From the NCBI RefSeq assembly GCF_007744075.1, contig NZ_CP036266.1:1389001-1453000 (forward strand): DNA of 64,000 nt. Reading direction: 5' to 3'. This DNA is from Gimesia chilikensis. Lineage in GTDB: Bacteria > Planctomycetota > Planctomycetia > Planctomycetales > Planctomycetaceae. Both the position numbers and the translations under genes were made by a program. The notes beneath the pieces were generated by a model. It was given only the letters and a program-made list of their open reading frames with translations, was not told the origin of the DNA and did not search any database. Shown piece by piece: positions 38,185 through 47,604 of the stretch; within the stretch, counting starts at the first letter, position 1; each line of letters starts with the position of its first letter.

Positions 38185-38629
38185 TGGTCGGCGATTGACT
38201 CCGATTTCATCCGTTGTCTGTCTTCAGGTACAGTTCCCAGCGACAGAGTCTGCGTGGTGTTACAGCATTTCTTGAGAAAATGAGTTCAGGATGGTAGTAA
38301 AGTGGGTCTGGTGTAGGACCAGGTTTGAGTGGTCCTGAAAAGCGCTACTCCGAATCAGGCGACCCTGATTGTTGTATGATACTATCAAATATAGATTTAC
38401 GTTCCAAGACGATTCTGGAAAAACGAGCGAATTCCAGGGCGATTTTGAAACTGAATCTCAATTGATCAATTTTGACAATATTGGTTGTCAAAAATAATAA
38501 ATCTGCCTAGGATGCTGGTATAAAGAATGAATCAAACGGGTGCTGACCCTCCGGCATAATCTGGAACAGGGAGCCCTGGAAAGTTTTCTCGAAACTGTTA
38601 CCCCTTATTACTTTATGAGAGCACGACCA
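38185..38629. other. 445-bp divergent regulatory region (symporter / SUF operon)
   Basis: No gene. Besides the SUF operator listed separately, two perfect inverted repeats are present: AGGACCA-N8-TGGTCCT (38315-38336) and AATCAGG-CGAC-CCTGATT (38353-38370). Neither is followed by a T-run. The SufR-like frame is open from 38540 but its best start is ATG 38630. Confidence 0.4.
38470..38500 (+). promoter_or_regulatory. SUF operon promoter with overlapping SufR-type operator
   Basis: Perfect inverted repeat TTTTGACAA-N6-TTGTCAAAA (38470-38493). Its left arm contains a consensus -35 TTGACA (38472-38477). AT-rich -10 candidates follow at 38493-38500 (AATAAT or TAATAA, spacer 15-17). CAA-N6-TTG resembles the CAAC-N6-GTTG site of cyanobacterial SufR (as recalled). 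It lies about 137 bp upstream of the regulator ATG, suiting autorepression. Confidence 0.6.
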
Positions 38630-39253
38630 ATGCGCGTTTCAATTGATGAAAATGATCGTAGCTTTCTGCTGGGGCTTAATCGTCTCAAGTCTGCCACTAT
38701 TCAAGAGATTTGTGATCAGGAAGGCGTGACGGCAACGGCAGTCCGTCAACGGCTTGTGCGTTTACAGGGATTAGACCTGATTGCACGCACCCAGGTGAAA
38801 GAGGGACGAGGACGTCCCCATTACACCTATTCCGTGACCAGTCTGGGCATGCGGCTGTTGGGCGATAACTACGCTGAGCTGGCCAACATCCTCTGGGATG
38901 AGCTCAAGGGGATCGAGAACGAAGAATTACGCTGCCGACTGGCTTCACGTATTCAGACAGCACTGGTGCAGCAGTATGGAAAACACGTGGATGCACCTTC
39001 CCTGCATGGGCGGATGGAGCAGTTGAAGCAGGCTCTGGAAGAACGCGGGTTTGTTGTGGAACTGGATCATACCGGTCCATTACCGATTCTCCGGGAACAT
39101 AACTGTCCCTACCACGATATTGCCAGTGCAGACGCTTCGATTTGTGAACTGGAACAAAGAGTCTTTGAACGCGTGCTCGGCACCAAGATGCATCTCTCCG
39201 AATGCTGTCTGGACGGGCATCATTGCTGTGAATTTGAAGCACAGACAAGTTAA
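38630..39253 (+). CDS. sufR: SufR-like iron-sulfur cluster transcriptional repressor
   Basis: A 207-residue DeoR/ArsR-type winged-helix regulator. The HTH reads SATIQEICDQEGVTATAVRQRLVRL with the wing in GRGRPHYTYSVT. The C-terminal half carries a Cys set in HNCPYHDIA, SICELE and SECCLDGHHCCEF, matching the cluster ligands of SufR with two additional Cys. In cyanobacteria SufR with a bound [4Fe-4S] cluster represses sufBCDS. It is first in the SUF operon, 72 bp before sufC, behind an operator-like palindrome, so autoregulation by cluster status is likely. ATG 38630 follows GAGAG; ATG 38615 is possible. Confidence 0.88.
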   Translation: MRVSIDENDRSFLLGLNRLKSATIQEICDQEGVTATAVRQRLVRLQGLDLIARTQVKEGRGRPHYTYSVTSLGMRLLGDNYAELANILWDELKGIENEELRCRLASRIQTALVQQYGKHVDAPSLHGRMEQLKQALEERGFVVELDHTGPLPILREHNCPYHDIASADASICELEQRVFERVLGTKMHLSECCLDGHHCCEFEAQTS

Positions 39254-39325
39254 TTGAACACAATTCCGTTTTATGAGGTTTCCGAATTCGAGTCGAATTC
39301 TGAATGACAGGATGAATTACGAAAA

Positions 39326-40132
39326 ATGAGTTTGTTGAAAATTACCGACCTGCATGTCTCAGTCAGTGGTACACCGATCCTCAAGGGGGTCAACCTGGAA
39401 ATCAAACAGGGTGAGATTCACGCTTTGATGGGGCCTAACGGTTCCGGTAAAAGTACGCTGGCCTATGCAATGGCTGGTCATCCGAGTTACGAAATTACTC
39501 AGGGTAAAATCGAAATCGATGGCACGGATATTTCGGAGCTCGATCCGAATGAACGTGCTCGCCTCGGGCTGTTTCTGGCCTTTCAGTATCCTGTTGTGAT
39601 TCCAGGAGTCAAAGTCGCCGACTTCCTGCGGCATGCGATGTCAAACGTTCGAGATCCGGAACGGAAAGAAGGCGAAAAGCTGATTCCGATGCGTGAGTTC
39701 CGTAAGGAACTGCGTGAGCAGATGAACGATCTGGGCATGGATCTCGAGATGGCTCGCCGATACCTGAATGAAGGTTTTTCGGGTGGTGAAAAGAAGCGGA
39801 TGGAAATTCTGCAGCTGGCCCTGCTCAAACCCAAGTTCGCTGTACTGGATGAAACTGACAGTGGTCTGGACAGCGATGCGGTAAAAGTCGTGAGTGAAGG
39901 CCTGAGTCGTCTCTCCGGTCCGGAGATGGGCGTCTTGATCATTACGCACCACGAGCGGCTTCTGGAATTCAACGAACCACAGTTTACACATGTGATGCTG
40001 GCAGGTCGGATTGTGGAAACCGGCGATGCCCGGCTGGCTGCTGAGCTTCACGAACACGGCTATGCGAGTATTCGCGAACGTCATCCCGAAGCAGCTGCAG
40101 AGGAAGTTTCTGAAACCGTTGAGCCTGTCTAG
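39326..40132 (+). CDS. sufC: Fe-S cluster assembly ATPase SufC
   Basis: A 268-residue cytoplasmic ABC-type ATPase that powers the SufBC2D scaffold. Walker A GPNGSGKST, ABC signature GFSGGEKKRME, Walker B FAVLDETDSGLD and the switch His in IITHHERLL are all present. Length is slightly above the usual 250, owing to a Glu-rich C-terminal tail. ATG 39326. Followed 106 bp later by sufB. Confidence 0.97.
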   Translation: MSLLKITDLHVSVSGTPILKGVNLEIKQGEIHALMGPNGSGKSTLAYAMAGHPSYEITQGKIEIDGTDISELDPNERARLGLFLAFQYPVVIPGVKVADFLRHAMSNVRDPERKEGEKLIPMREFRKELREQMNDLGMDLEMARRYLNEGFSGGEKKRMEILQLALLKPKFAVLDETDSGLDSDAVKVVSEGLSRLSGPEMGVLIITHHERLLEFNEPQFTHVMLAGRIVETGDARLAAELHEHGYASIRERHPEAAAEEVSETVEPV

Positions 40133-40238
40133 TTGGCTGGCAGAGTTTTAGTGGCAGATAAAAAAGCGATCGAGTTTAAAACTAAACATCCTCAACATTG
40201 AGAGATGTATCCGTTAATACAAAGTGGGAGAAGTTGAA

Positions 40239-41663
40239 ATGGCAACCAGGTTGGATACCAATTCGGAAAATGAAAGCGTTGATATTGGTGAATACCAATA
40301 CGGGTTTCATGATCCCACCGACAAATATGTATTTACCGGCAAAAAAGGTTTGAATGCGGAAGTCGTCGCCCAGATTTCCGAGATGAAAAACGAACCGGCC
40401 TGGATGCGGGAATTTCGTTTGAAGTCATTTGAGATTTTCGAACAGAAACCGACTCCCGAGTGGGGTGGGAATTTATCCGAACTGAATTACCAGGACATTC
40501 ATTATTTCGTTCGCGCCTCGGAAGGGCAGGGACGCAGCTGGGATGAAGTGCCTGATGACATTCGGAAAACTTATGACCGCCTGGGGATCCCCGAAGCGGA
40601 AAAGAAATTCCTCTCTGGAGTCAAAGCACAGTATGAATCCGAGGTGGTATATGGAAGCCTCCAGGAAGACCTGGCTAAGCAGGGCGTGATCTTTACCGAT
40701 ACCGATTCGGCCCTGCGTGATCATCCCGAGCTGTTGAAAGAATATTTCGGAACCATCATTCCACCCAATGACAATAAGTATGCTGCTTTGAATTCGGCTG
40801 TCTGGTCAGGTGGTTCATTCGTGTATGTGCCGCCCGGAGTTCACATCGAATTTCCTCTGCAGGCCTACTTCCGGATTAACTCGGAAAACATGGGGCAGTT
40901 TGAGCGGACACTGGTAATCGTCGATGAAGGGGCTTCCTGCCACTACGTCGAAGGTTGTACCGCTCCGACTTACAGCTCGGAAAGTCTGCACTCTGCTGTT
41001 GTGGAAATCATCGTGAAAAAAGGCGGACGCTTCCGCTATACCACGATTCAGAACTGGTCGAACAACGTCTATAACCTGGTGACCAAGCGGGCATTTGCCT
41101 ATGAAGATTCGCTGATGGAGTGGGTCGACGGTAACCTTGGTTCTAAATTGACTATGAAATATCCCGCCATCTATCTGATGGGGGAAGGTGCCCGTGGAGA
41201 GACTCTCTCTATTGCCTTTGCCGGCAAGGGGCAGCATCAGGACGCTGGTGCGAAAATGGTCCACTGTGCTCCGAATACGTCCAGCCGCATTATTTCCAAG
41301 AGTATTTCCAAGGATGGCGGCCGATCCAGCTATCGTGGTCTGGTGAAGGTTGATCCTAAAGCGGATCACTGTAAATCCAACGTGGTCTGCGATGCCCTGC
41401 TGCTCGATCCGGAAAGCCGTAGTGATACATATCCCTACATTGAGATCGAAGACAATGATGTGGCAATCGAGCACGAGGCCAGTGTTTCCAAGATTGGTGA
41501 AGAACAGCTGTTCTACCTCATGAGCCGCGGCTTAACCGAGGCGGAAGCATCATCCATGATCGTCACTGGATTCATTGAGCCCCTCGTTAAAGAATTGCCC
41601 ATGGAATATGCAGTCGAAATGAACCGACTGATTGAATTACAGATGGAAGGTTCGATTGGTTAA
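40239..41663 (+). CDS. sufB: Fe-S cluster assembly scaffold protein SufB
   Basis: A 474-residue scaffold subunit. It has the SufB core: [93 protein letters not shown] and the C-terminal [21 protein letters not shown]. The Cys of the NVVCDALLL stretch and the Glu/His of [10 protein letters not shown] are in the cluster-assembly region. ATG 40239 follows GGGAGAAG; GTG 40224 is unlikely. 125 bp before sufD. Confidence 0.97.
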   Translation: MATRLDTNSENESVDIGEYQYGFHDPTDKYVFTGKKGLNAEVVAQISEMKNEPAWMREFRLKSFEIFEQKPTPEWGGNLSELNYQDIHYFVRASEGQGRSWDEVPDDIRKTYDRLGIPEAEKKFLSGVKAQYESEVVYGSLQEDLAKQGVIFTDTDSALRDHPELLKEYFGTIIPPNDNKYAALNSAVWSGGSFVYVPPGVHIEFPLQAYFRINSENMGQFERTLVIVDEGASCHYVEGCTAPTYSSESLHSAVVEIIVKKGGRFRYTTIQNWSNNVYNLVTKRAFAYEDSLMEWVDGNLGSKLTMKYPAIYLMGEGARGETLSIAFAGKGQHQDAGAKMVHCAPNTSSRIISKSISKDGGRSSYRGLVKVDPKADHCKSNVVCDALLLDPESRSDTYPYIEIEDNDVAIEHEASVSKIGEEQLFYLMSRGLTEAEASSMIVTGFIEPLVKELPMEYAVEMNRLIELQMEGSIG

Positions 41664-41788
41664 TTCCCGAGGTCAGACTCAGGAGTTCAGTTCCATTATT
41701 CAAGTCATCAACTGGTTTACAGCGAGCATGGCCCGTGGCCGAATTGACTCGCACTGATTCCGATATTGAAAGTAATACAGAGAGTACA

Positions 41789-43129
41789 ATGAGCACTCCG
41801 TCCGTGAATACGTCTGCTGAAATTCCCGCCGGTTTTGGTGAAGCAGCATTTGAAGCATTTCTGGCCACGCGTGACGAGCCGGCCTGGGTTACCGAATCCC
41901 GGCGTCAGGCATTTCAGCGTTACCGCGAGCTTCTGGAAACGGAACTCGATCCGGAAGAGTGGCGACGGGTTGATTTACGTGCCCTGCGTCCAGACCGGTT
42001 TCAACTGTGTACAGCACAGGCTGAACAGTCAGCTGCACCGGAAACGGAAACACTGCTCACCGGACAGGCTGATTTTGCTGGTCATGTGAAGCACACAGAC
42101 GGGCAGTTGATCTCCAGCGAAATGTCGGAAGAACTGGCAGCCAAAGGAGTGATTTTTGGCGACCTCGCGACAGTGGTTCGCGAACATGGCGAATTGATTC
42201 AGCCCTATTTTATGACCCGGGCTGTTGACAGTCAGCGTGATCGCTTTTCCGCATGGCACGCTGCATTCTGGACTGGTGGAACCGTTCTGTATGTGCCTCG
42301 TAATGTGGTTGTGGATGCTCCGCTTCACAGTCTGATCACTCTTCAGGCTGACAAGGCGGCTGACCTGAGTCACACGCTGGTCATTTTGGAAGAGGGGGCC
42401 TCCGCAACTCTGTTGGAAGAAACCACTTCCGTGAGCGATGATCTGCTCGGGCTGCATGTGGGGGCCGTTGAACTGCTTCTCGCCAAAGAGGCACGCCTGC
42501 GATACGTCCAGTTGCAGAATTGGAATCATAAGGTGTGGCATGTTGCCCATCAGGCGGGGCGAGTCGAAAACAACGGCTTCCTGCAGTGGACCGTCGGAGG
42601 AATTGGTGCCAAGCTGGCTCACATCCATCAGGATGTCGTTTTGGATGGCCGTGGCTCTGAAGCTGAAGTCAATGGTGTGACCTTCTCGACTGATAATCAG
42701 ATCCATTCGTTCTACACGCAACAGTCACATAATGCAGCTGAAACACGTTCTGACCTGCTGTATAAGCAGGTTCTGCGGGATCAGGCCCGTTCCATCTGGC
42801 GTGGGATGATCCGTGTCGAAAAAGAAGGCCAGCAGACAAACGGCTATCAACGTAACGATTCTCTCATGCTTTCGCCCACCTGTCGGGCCGATGCGATTCC
42901 AGGGCTGGAGATCGAGGCAGATGATGTACGATGTACACATGGTGCGACGGCCGGGCGCGTTGATGAAGAGCAGATCTTCTATTGTATGTCACGAGGCATG
43001 TCCGAGTATGAGGCCATGCATATGATCGTGGAAGGGTTTTTCCAGACCGTATTCGATCGAATCCCTGTCGAGGCCGTCCGTGAGACGCTGAATCAGGCGA
43101 TTATCAAAAAATTGGGTTTTGGTCGGTAA
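41789..43129 (+). CDS. sufD: Fe-S cluster assembly protein SufD
   Basis: A 446-residue paralogue of SufB completing the SufBC2D complex. Typical stretches are FEAFLATRDEPAWVTESRRQAF, FWTGGTVLYVPRNVVVDAPLHSLI, VNGVTFSTDNQIHSFYTQQSH, IWRGMIRVEKEGQQTNGYQRNDSLML and RCTHGATAGRVDEEQIFYCMSRG; the His of THGAT is the usual SufD His. ATG 41789 follows CAGAGAG at good spacing; GTG 41735 would add 18 residues. 36 bp before the Rieske gene. Confidence 0.96.
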   Translation: MSTPSVNTSAEIPAGFGEAAFEAFLATRDEPAWVTESRRQAFQRYRELLETELDPEEWRRVDLRALRPDRFQLCTAQAEQSAAPETETLLTGQADFAGHVKHTDGQLISSEMSEELAAKGVIFGDLATVVREHGELIQPYFMTRAVDSQRDRFSAWHAAFWTGGTVLYVPRNVVVDAPLHSLITLQADKAADLSHTLVILEEGASATLLEETTSVSDDLLGLHVGAVELLLAKEARLRYVQLQNWNHKVWHVAHQAGRVENNGFLQWTVGGIGAKLAHIHQDVVLDGRGSEAEVNGVTFSTDNQIHSFYTQQSHNAAETRSDLLYKQVLRDQARSIWRGMIRVEKEGQQTNGYQRNDSLMLSPTCRADAIPGLEIEADDVRCTHGATAGRVDEEQIFYCMSRGMSEYEAMHMIVEGFFQTVFDRIPVEAVRETLNQAIIKKLGFGR

Positions 43130-43165
43130 ATTTTCACTGGATACAGACAATAGAGTAATAGACAA

Positions 43166-43477
43166 ATGCTCGACTTTGAAGAAATCGCATCCATTGACGA
43201 TTTTCAGGATGCTGACCGTCTGGAAGTATTCGTTGAAGATACTCCCGTGCTACTGATTCGTGCGGGGGACCAGTACTTCGCGATTGAAGATGTGTGTACG
43301 CATGATGGTCAGCCATTGACTGATGGGTGTATTGAAGAGGGGGCGATCGTTTGTCCCCGCCATGGTGCTCGGTTTGATTTACAGACCGGTAAAGCACTCT
43401 GTATGCCTGCCACCAAGCCCGTACGTACATTTGTGGTAGAAGTTAGAGATCGTAAGATCTTTGCTAGAACTAACTAA
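43166..43477 (+). CDS. Rieske [2Fe-2S] ferredoxin in SUF operon
   Basis: A 103-residue small Rieske protein. Cluster motifs are CTHDG (C-x-H) and CPRHGARFD (C-x2-H), with the ferredoxin-subunit type fold ending VEVRDRKIF. It resembles the soluble ferredoxin components of aromatic dioxygenases, yet no oxygenase is nearby. Its place 36 bp after sufD indicates it belongs to the SUF operon, as an electron donor for assembly or as an immediate cluster acceptor (inference). No cysteine desulfurase (sufS) or sufU follows in this window. ATG 43166. Confidence 0.92.
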   Translation: MLDFEEIASIDDFQDADRLEVFVEDTPVLLIRAGDQYFAIEDVCTHDGQPLTDGCIEEGAIVCPRHGARFDLQTGKALCMPATKPVRTFVVEVRDRKIFARTN

Positions 43478-43689
43478 AGACTTCTTGTGCGTATTTTGTC
43501 GGGCTTTTTCAGGTCGTATTCAATTAAAGCAAGAACTAATGCCTCTTTGAGGCTGTATTCTAATAATCATATTATTAAGCAGAATTACTGAGTTTTCTTT
43601 ACAAGCTTGCAAGGTTCTGTTTGGTATCAGGTAAATTTAAAAAGTGATCGAAACAGGGCGTCATCACTTCCAAGAGGAGAAGCAGAACC

Positions 43690-44076
43690 ATGTCCGATGA
43701 ATCCAGAGACGAGACTGGAGAAAAGAAAGAAGAGAATCAGCTACCGGTATTCTCTGCATTCAAAGGGGTAGGCGGCGATGATGCGCTGGTTGAAGCGTTG
43801 AAGCAGGTCATTGATCCCGAATTAAACATCAATATCGTGGATCTGGGACTCGTTTATGAAATTCTTCGGTCGGAAGAAGATCCGTCCAAGGTCACCGTTT
43901 CCATGACGTTAACCAGTCCTGCTTGTCCTGCCGGTCCACAGATTATCACGCAGGCCAAGATGGCGCTGGAGAGAGTGGATGATGTGAATGAAGCAACCAT
44001 CCAGCTGACAATGACTCCCCCCTGGTCGCCTGATTTGATGACCGACGACGCACGAGATGAACTGGGGATTTTCTAG
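43690..44076 (+). CDS. sufT: MIP18/DUF59-family Fe-S assembly factor (SufT-like)
   Basis: A 128-residue protein with an acidic N-terminal tail and a complete MIP18 domain: KQVIDPELNINIVDLGLVYE, then SMTLTSPACPAGPQI with the conserved Cys, and MTPPWSPDLMTDDARDELG. SufT and related DUF59 proteins act late in cluster maturation. Separated from the Rieske gene by 212 bp containing a small AT-rich palindrome TAATAAT-CAT-ATTATTA (43561-43577), so it may have its own promoter. ATG 43690 follows AAGAGGAGAAG. It ends near a hairpin shared with gatB. Confidence 0.93.
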   Translation: MSDESRDETGEKKEENQLPVFSAFKGVGGDDALVEALKQVIDPELNINIVDLGLVYEILRSEEDPSKVTVSMTLTSPACPAGPQIITQAKMALERVDDVNEATIQLTMTPPWSPDLMTDDARDELGIF

Positions 44077-44092
44077 ACGCGATGTTTGACGA

Positions 44093-44121
44093 GGAATGGC
44101 TGAATGCTCGCCAGCCATTCC
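44093..44121. terminator. Hairpin between convergent sufT-like and gatB
   Basis: GGAATGGCTG (44093-44102) and CAGCCATTCC (44112-44121), a perfect 10-bp stem with a 9-nt loop, 17 bp after the sufT-like stop. No T-run on either side, so intrinsic termination is unproven, but position and symmetry suit a shared 3' end. Confidence 0.65.
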
Positions 44122-44168
44122 GGTTGCATGTCTGAACGAAGCCGTCGCTCGTTTGGAAATATCCGTGT

Positions 44169-45647
44169 TCAGCTCATTTTCTTGATCAGGAGTTCTCTGA
44201 CAACTTTTGCATCAGCTCCTTTGATTTCCCGCATTACCTGGCCAATCAACGCTCCGACCGCAGCCTGTTTGCCGCTCTGGAAGTCGGCGACTGCTTTCTC
44301 GTTTTTCGCGACAACAGTCTCGACGATCGCTTCCAGTTCTCCGGTGTCTGAAACCAGGCCCAGGCCTTTTTCGTCAATTACTGCTTGAATTCGCTCAACG
44401 CTTGAGGCGTCTTCTTCCAGCAGGACCTGAAATACGGTGCGGGCACTTTTGATTGTGATCTCACTGGCTTCAACTTTCTGGAGTAAGGCTGCCAGCACTT
44501 CAGGACGGATAGGAAAGTCAGCGATCTGACAGCTCCGCTCGTTTAATTCCCGCTGAACGTCCTGGGTGACCCAGTTCGCTGCCTGTTTACCATTGTCACA
44601 TCCCTGGGCTACCGTCTCAAAATAGTCTGCAAAAGCAATCCCCTGATCGATGATAACTGCAGCGTCGTAGGTAGAAAGCCCATAGTCGGCTTGGAACCGG
44701 TTTCTGCGGTTCGCGGGGCGTTCACAAAGTTCGTTCATGACCTCTTCGCGTTCCGCATCGGTTACCGTAACCGGGGCCAGGTCCGGATCCGGGAAGTAGC
44801 GATAGTCAGCGACGTCTTCCTTGCTTCGTTGGCCCAGTGTAATACCTCGGTCCGCATCCCAACCTCGGGTCTCTTTAAATACCTCTTTTAGAGTCAGACC
44901 GGTCTTCTGCCATTCTTCCCACTGGCGTTTGACTTCGTACTCGATCGCCTGTTCGACCCCTCGGAAGCTGTTGAGGTTTTTGATTTCGACAATCGTTGTG
45001 GCGATCGCATCGCCGTTTTCCTGGTGGATGTGCAGGTTCACGTTGGCATCACAGCGCAGGCTCCCTTCCTGCATATTACAGTCGGAGACGTCAATGTAAG
45101 TCAGGAGCAGTTTCAGTTCTTCCAGGTATTTACGCGCTTCCTGTGCCGAGCGCAGATCGGGCTCGGAAACGATCTCCACCAGGGGGGTGCCACACCGGTT
45201 GAGGTCGACTTTGCTGTCCTGGCCCCGTCCTGATTCGTCGTGACTGTTTTTTCCGGCATCTTCTTCGAGGTGGGCACGGATGATGCCCACTTTTTTCGTT
45301 TCACGCGTTTCCGGATCGATTTCGATTTCCAGCCAGCCATTCTGGCTCATGGGGAGGTCGTACTGGCTGATCTGATAGGCTTTGGGTAGGTCTGGATAAT
45401 AATACTGTTTACGGTCCCATTTGGTGAAGGACGGAATTTCACAGTTGATGGCCAGACCGGTTTTCATGCCTAAGCGAAATGCTTCACGGTTCAGCACTGG
45501 TAGTGCGCCGGGTAATCCCAGGCAGACAGGGCAGGTCTGTGTGTTCGGCTGATCCGGGTTAAACTTCGTGGAGCAACCGCAGAAAAGTTTGGTTTTGGTC
45601 TGTAACTGCACGTGGACTTCAAGACCGATAATCACCGTATAGTCCAT
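44169..45647 (-). CDS. gatB: Asp/Glu-tRNA(Asn/Gln) amidotransferase subunit B
   Basis: A 492-residue subunit of the tRNA-dependent amidotransferase that converts Glu-tRNA(Gln) and Asp-tRNA(Asn). N-terminal [13 protein letters not shown], the zinc cysteines in [10 protein letters not shown] and [13 protein letters not shown], then [12 protein letters not shown] and [16 protein letters not shown] are diagnostic. The C-terminal YqeY-like tRNA-binding tail ends [24 protein letters not shown]. Last gene of the leftward rpmB-gatC-gatA-gatB row, 78 bp after gatA. ATG 45647. Confidence 0.97.
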   Translation of the reverse strand: MDYTVIIGLEVHVQLQTKTKLFCGCSTKFNPDQPNTQTCPVCLGLPGALPVLNREAFRLGMKTGLAINCEIPSFTKWDRKQYYYPDLPKAYQISQYDLPMSQNGWLEIEIDPETRETKKVGIIRAHLEEDAGKNSHDESGRGQDSKVDLNRCGTPLVEIVSEPDLRSAQEARKYLEELKLLLTYIDVSDCNMQEGSLRCDANVNLHIHQENGDAIATTIVEIKNLNSFRGVEQAIEYEVKRQWEEWQKTGLTLKEVFKETRGWDADRGITLGQRSKEDVADYRYFPDPDLAPVTVTDAEREEVMNELCERPANRRNRFQADYGLSTYDAAVIIDQGIAFADYFETVAQGCDNGKQAANWVTQDVQRELNERSCQIADFPIRPEVLAALLQKVEASEITIKSARTVFQVLLEEDASSVERIQAVIDEKGLGLVSDTGELEAIVETVVAKNEKAVADFQSGKQAAVGALIGQVMREIKGADAKVVRELLIKKMS

Positions 45648-45725
45648 GATGTCACGCTACCCTTTATATCAATGTCTGAGAAATTCAAAATTCGTATAGT
45701 CTGGTTTGCCAGGATTCGTTGAGGA

Positions 45726-47183
45726 TCAGGCTGGTCGTCGCTGGTGCCAGTCTGTTTCCCGTTCGAACATACGGGCAGCTCGCAGGAGGCGTTCTTCTTC
45801 CAGTGGCGGTGCGAGCAGTTGCAGTCCAATCGGTAGCTGATCCTGGCTCATGCCTGCGGGAATTGAAATGCCGGGAACTCCTGACAGGTTGGCACTGGTG
45901 GTGAAAATGTCGGCCAGATACATCGCCAGCGGGTCATCGATCAGTTCGCCAATCTTGAAGGCGGGAGTGGGAGTGACCGGCGTGGCAATAATGTCAACAT
46001 TCTGGAACGCCTGTTCGAAGTCATTGCGGATCAGGCGTCTGACTTTGAGTGCCTTGAGGTAATAGGCATCGTAGTAGCCTGATGAAAGGGCATAAGTCCC
46101 CAGCATGATCCGGCGTTTCACTTCGTCGCCAAATGCTTCTCCCCGACTGGCGGCATACATGTCGACCATGTCTTCAAACTGATCAGCGCGACGCCCGTAG
46201 TGCACCCCGTCATAGCGGGCGAGGTTACTTGAGGCTTCTGAAGGGGCAATAATGTAATAGGTGGCAACGCAGTATTTCGCGTGTGGCAGTTCAATCGGAA
46301 TCAGTTCCGCGCCCAGAGATTTGTAAACATCCAGGGCTGCCTGAGTGGCTGCTTTAACCTCTTCGTTCAGGCCCTCGACATGCTGATCTTCCAGGTAGCC
46401 GACTTTGAGGTTTTCCAGTGGCTGTTCCAGGTTTGTCGTATACTCGGGGACGGGGGAGTCCAGGCTGGTAGTGTCCCGCTGATCTTTTCCTGCAATGACT
46501 TCCAGCAGCAGGGCGGCGTCAGTGACGTCTCGTGAAAAGGGGCCGATCTGATCGAGTGAGCTGGCGAATGCGACCAGACCATAACGGGAGACGCGGCCAT
46601 ATGTTGGCTTCAATCCTACAACACCACAAAAGCTGGCTGGTTGACGAATTGAACCACCGGTGTCGCTGCCCAGCGATAGAGGACTGAACCCGGCAGCAAC
46701 TGCAGCAGCAGAACCACCGCTGGATCCCCCGGCAGCGTGGGCTGTATTCCAGGGGTTGGCGGTTGTTTTAAAAGCGGAATTTTCGGTCGAAGAACCCATG
46801 GCGAATTCATCGAGGTTGGTTTTGCCAATCAGAATGGCGTCAGCAGCTTTGAGTTGCTCGACGATGTGAGCATCATAGGGAGGCTGAAACTGTTCCAGCA
46901 TCCGACTGGCACACGTTGTGGCGCTCCCCTTTGAGCAGATGTTGTCTTTAACTGCGACCGGGATCCCAGCCAGCTTACCCAGCGGTTCACCTGCCTGGCG
47001 TTTGCGGTCCACTTCACGAGCTGCATTCAAAGCGGCTTCCTGCTGGATCGAAAGGAATGCATTGATGTCACCATCGCGCTGGGAAATCGCTTCCAGGCAG
47101 GCGGCGGTGATCGCTTCGCTCGTGAGTTCTCCCGCGTTCATTTTTGACAGCAGATCGCTGGCAGTGGCTGACGTGATTGACAT
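45726..47183 (-). CDS. gatA: Asp/Glu-tRNA(Asn/Gln) amidotransferase subunit A
   Basis: A 485-residue amidase-signature enzyme that hydrolyses glutamine to supply ammonia to GatB. Catalytic Lys in GIPVAVKDNICSKG, the Gly/Ser-rich signature AAGGSSGGSAAAVAAG and SLGSDTGGSIRQPASFCG carry the Ser-cisSer-Lys triad. YGRVSRYGLVAFASSLDQIGP is also typical. ATG 47183 follows AGGGAGA; the frame extends to 47273 but the added residues are non-homologous and overlap the intercistronic hairpin. Confidence 0.97.
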   Translation of the reverse strand: MSITSATASDLLSKMNAGELTSEAITAACLEAISQRDGDINAFLSIQQEAALNAAREVDRKRQAGEPLGKLAGIPVAVKDNICSKGSATTCASRMLEQFQPPYDAHIVEQLKAADAILIGKTNLDEFAMGSSTENSAFKTTANPWNTAHAAGGSSGGSAAAVAAGFSPLSLGSDTGGSIRQPASFCGVVGLKPTYGRVSRYGLVAFASSLDQIGPFSRDVTDAALLLEVIAGKDQRDTTSLDSPVPEYTTNLEQPLENLKVGYLEDQHVEGLNEEVKAATQAALDVYKSLGAELIPIELPHAKYCVATYYIIAPSEASSNLARYDGVHYGRRADQFEDMVDMYAASRGEAFGDEVKRRIMLGTYALSSGYYDAYYLKALKVRRLIRNDFEQAFQNVDIIATPVTPTPAFKIGELIDDPLAMYLADIFTTSANLSGVPGISIPAGMSQDQLPIGLQLLAPPLEEERLLRAARMFERETDWHQRRPA

Positions 47184-47212
47184 GGGATGTTCGGTCTCCC
47201 TGTAAGTTGGAA

Positions 47213-47240
47213 AGGCCCGACTTGTCAGCAAGTCGGGCCT
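47213..47240. terminator. Strong hairpin between gatC and gatA
   Basis: Perfect 12-bp stem, AGGCCCGACTTG (47213-47224) and CAAGTCGGGCCT (47229-47240), with a 4-nt loop. In the gene direction it is followed by TTTCC only. It lies 45 bp after the gatC stop and 29 bp before the gatA ATG. A weak terminator, attenuator or mRNA-processing element is possible. Confidence 0.7.
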
Positions 47241-47285
47241 GGAGATGATTGCTTTGATGTACTCAATGTTCAAGCCGCCGGCCGA

Positions 47286-47576
47286 TTACAGGATCGCGGG
47301 TACGAGGAAATATTTTCCATCGGTCTGGGGAGCATTGGACAGCGCCTGTTCCCGGGGCAGGCTTTCGCGAAGCTCGTCTTCCCGAAAGACATTGGAGATC
47401 TCGATTGCATGCGCCATCGGCTCGACAGACGATGTATCCAGCTCATCCAGCATGGCGATGTATTTCAGGACGGACCCCATCTGTGTTCCCAAGGCCTCTA
47501 GCTCTGTTTCGGAGAGTTTCAGGCGGGAAAGGCTCGCCACTTTTTCAACTTCTTCACGGGTGAGTTGCGTGCTCAT
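47286..47576 (-). CDS. gatC: Asp/Glu-tRNA(Asn/Gln) amidotransferase subunit C
   Basis: A 96-residue GatC, the small belt subunit that stabilises GatA-GatB. The family pattern is clear: LTREEVEKVASLSRLKLSETE, LGSVLKYIAMLDELDTSSVEPMAHA, and FREDELRESLPREQALSNAP with the ending DGKYFLVPAIL. ATG 47576. It begins 28 bp after the rpmB stop, so both are likely on one transcript. Confidence 0.96.
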   Translation of the reverse strand: MSTQLTREEVEKVASLSRLKLSETELEALGTQMGSVLKYIAMLDELDTSSVEPMAHAIEISNVFREDELRESLPREQALSNAPQTDGKYFLVPAIL

Positions 47577-47604
47577 CGTGTGTGGCTTTCAGCAGAAGGG
47601 CCTG

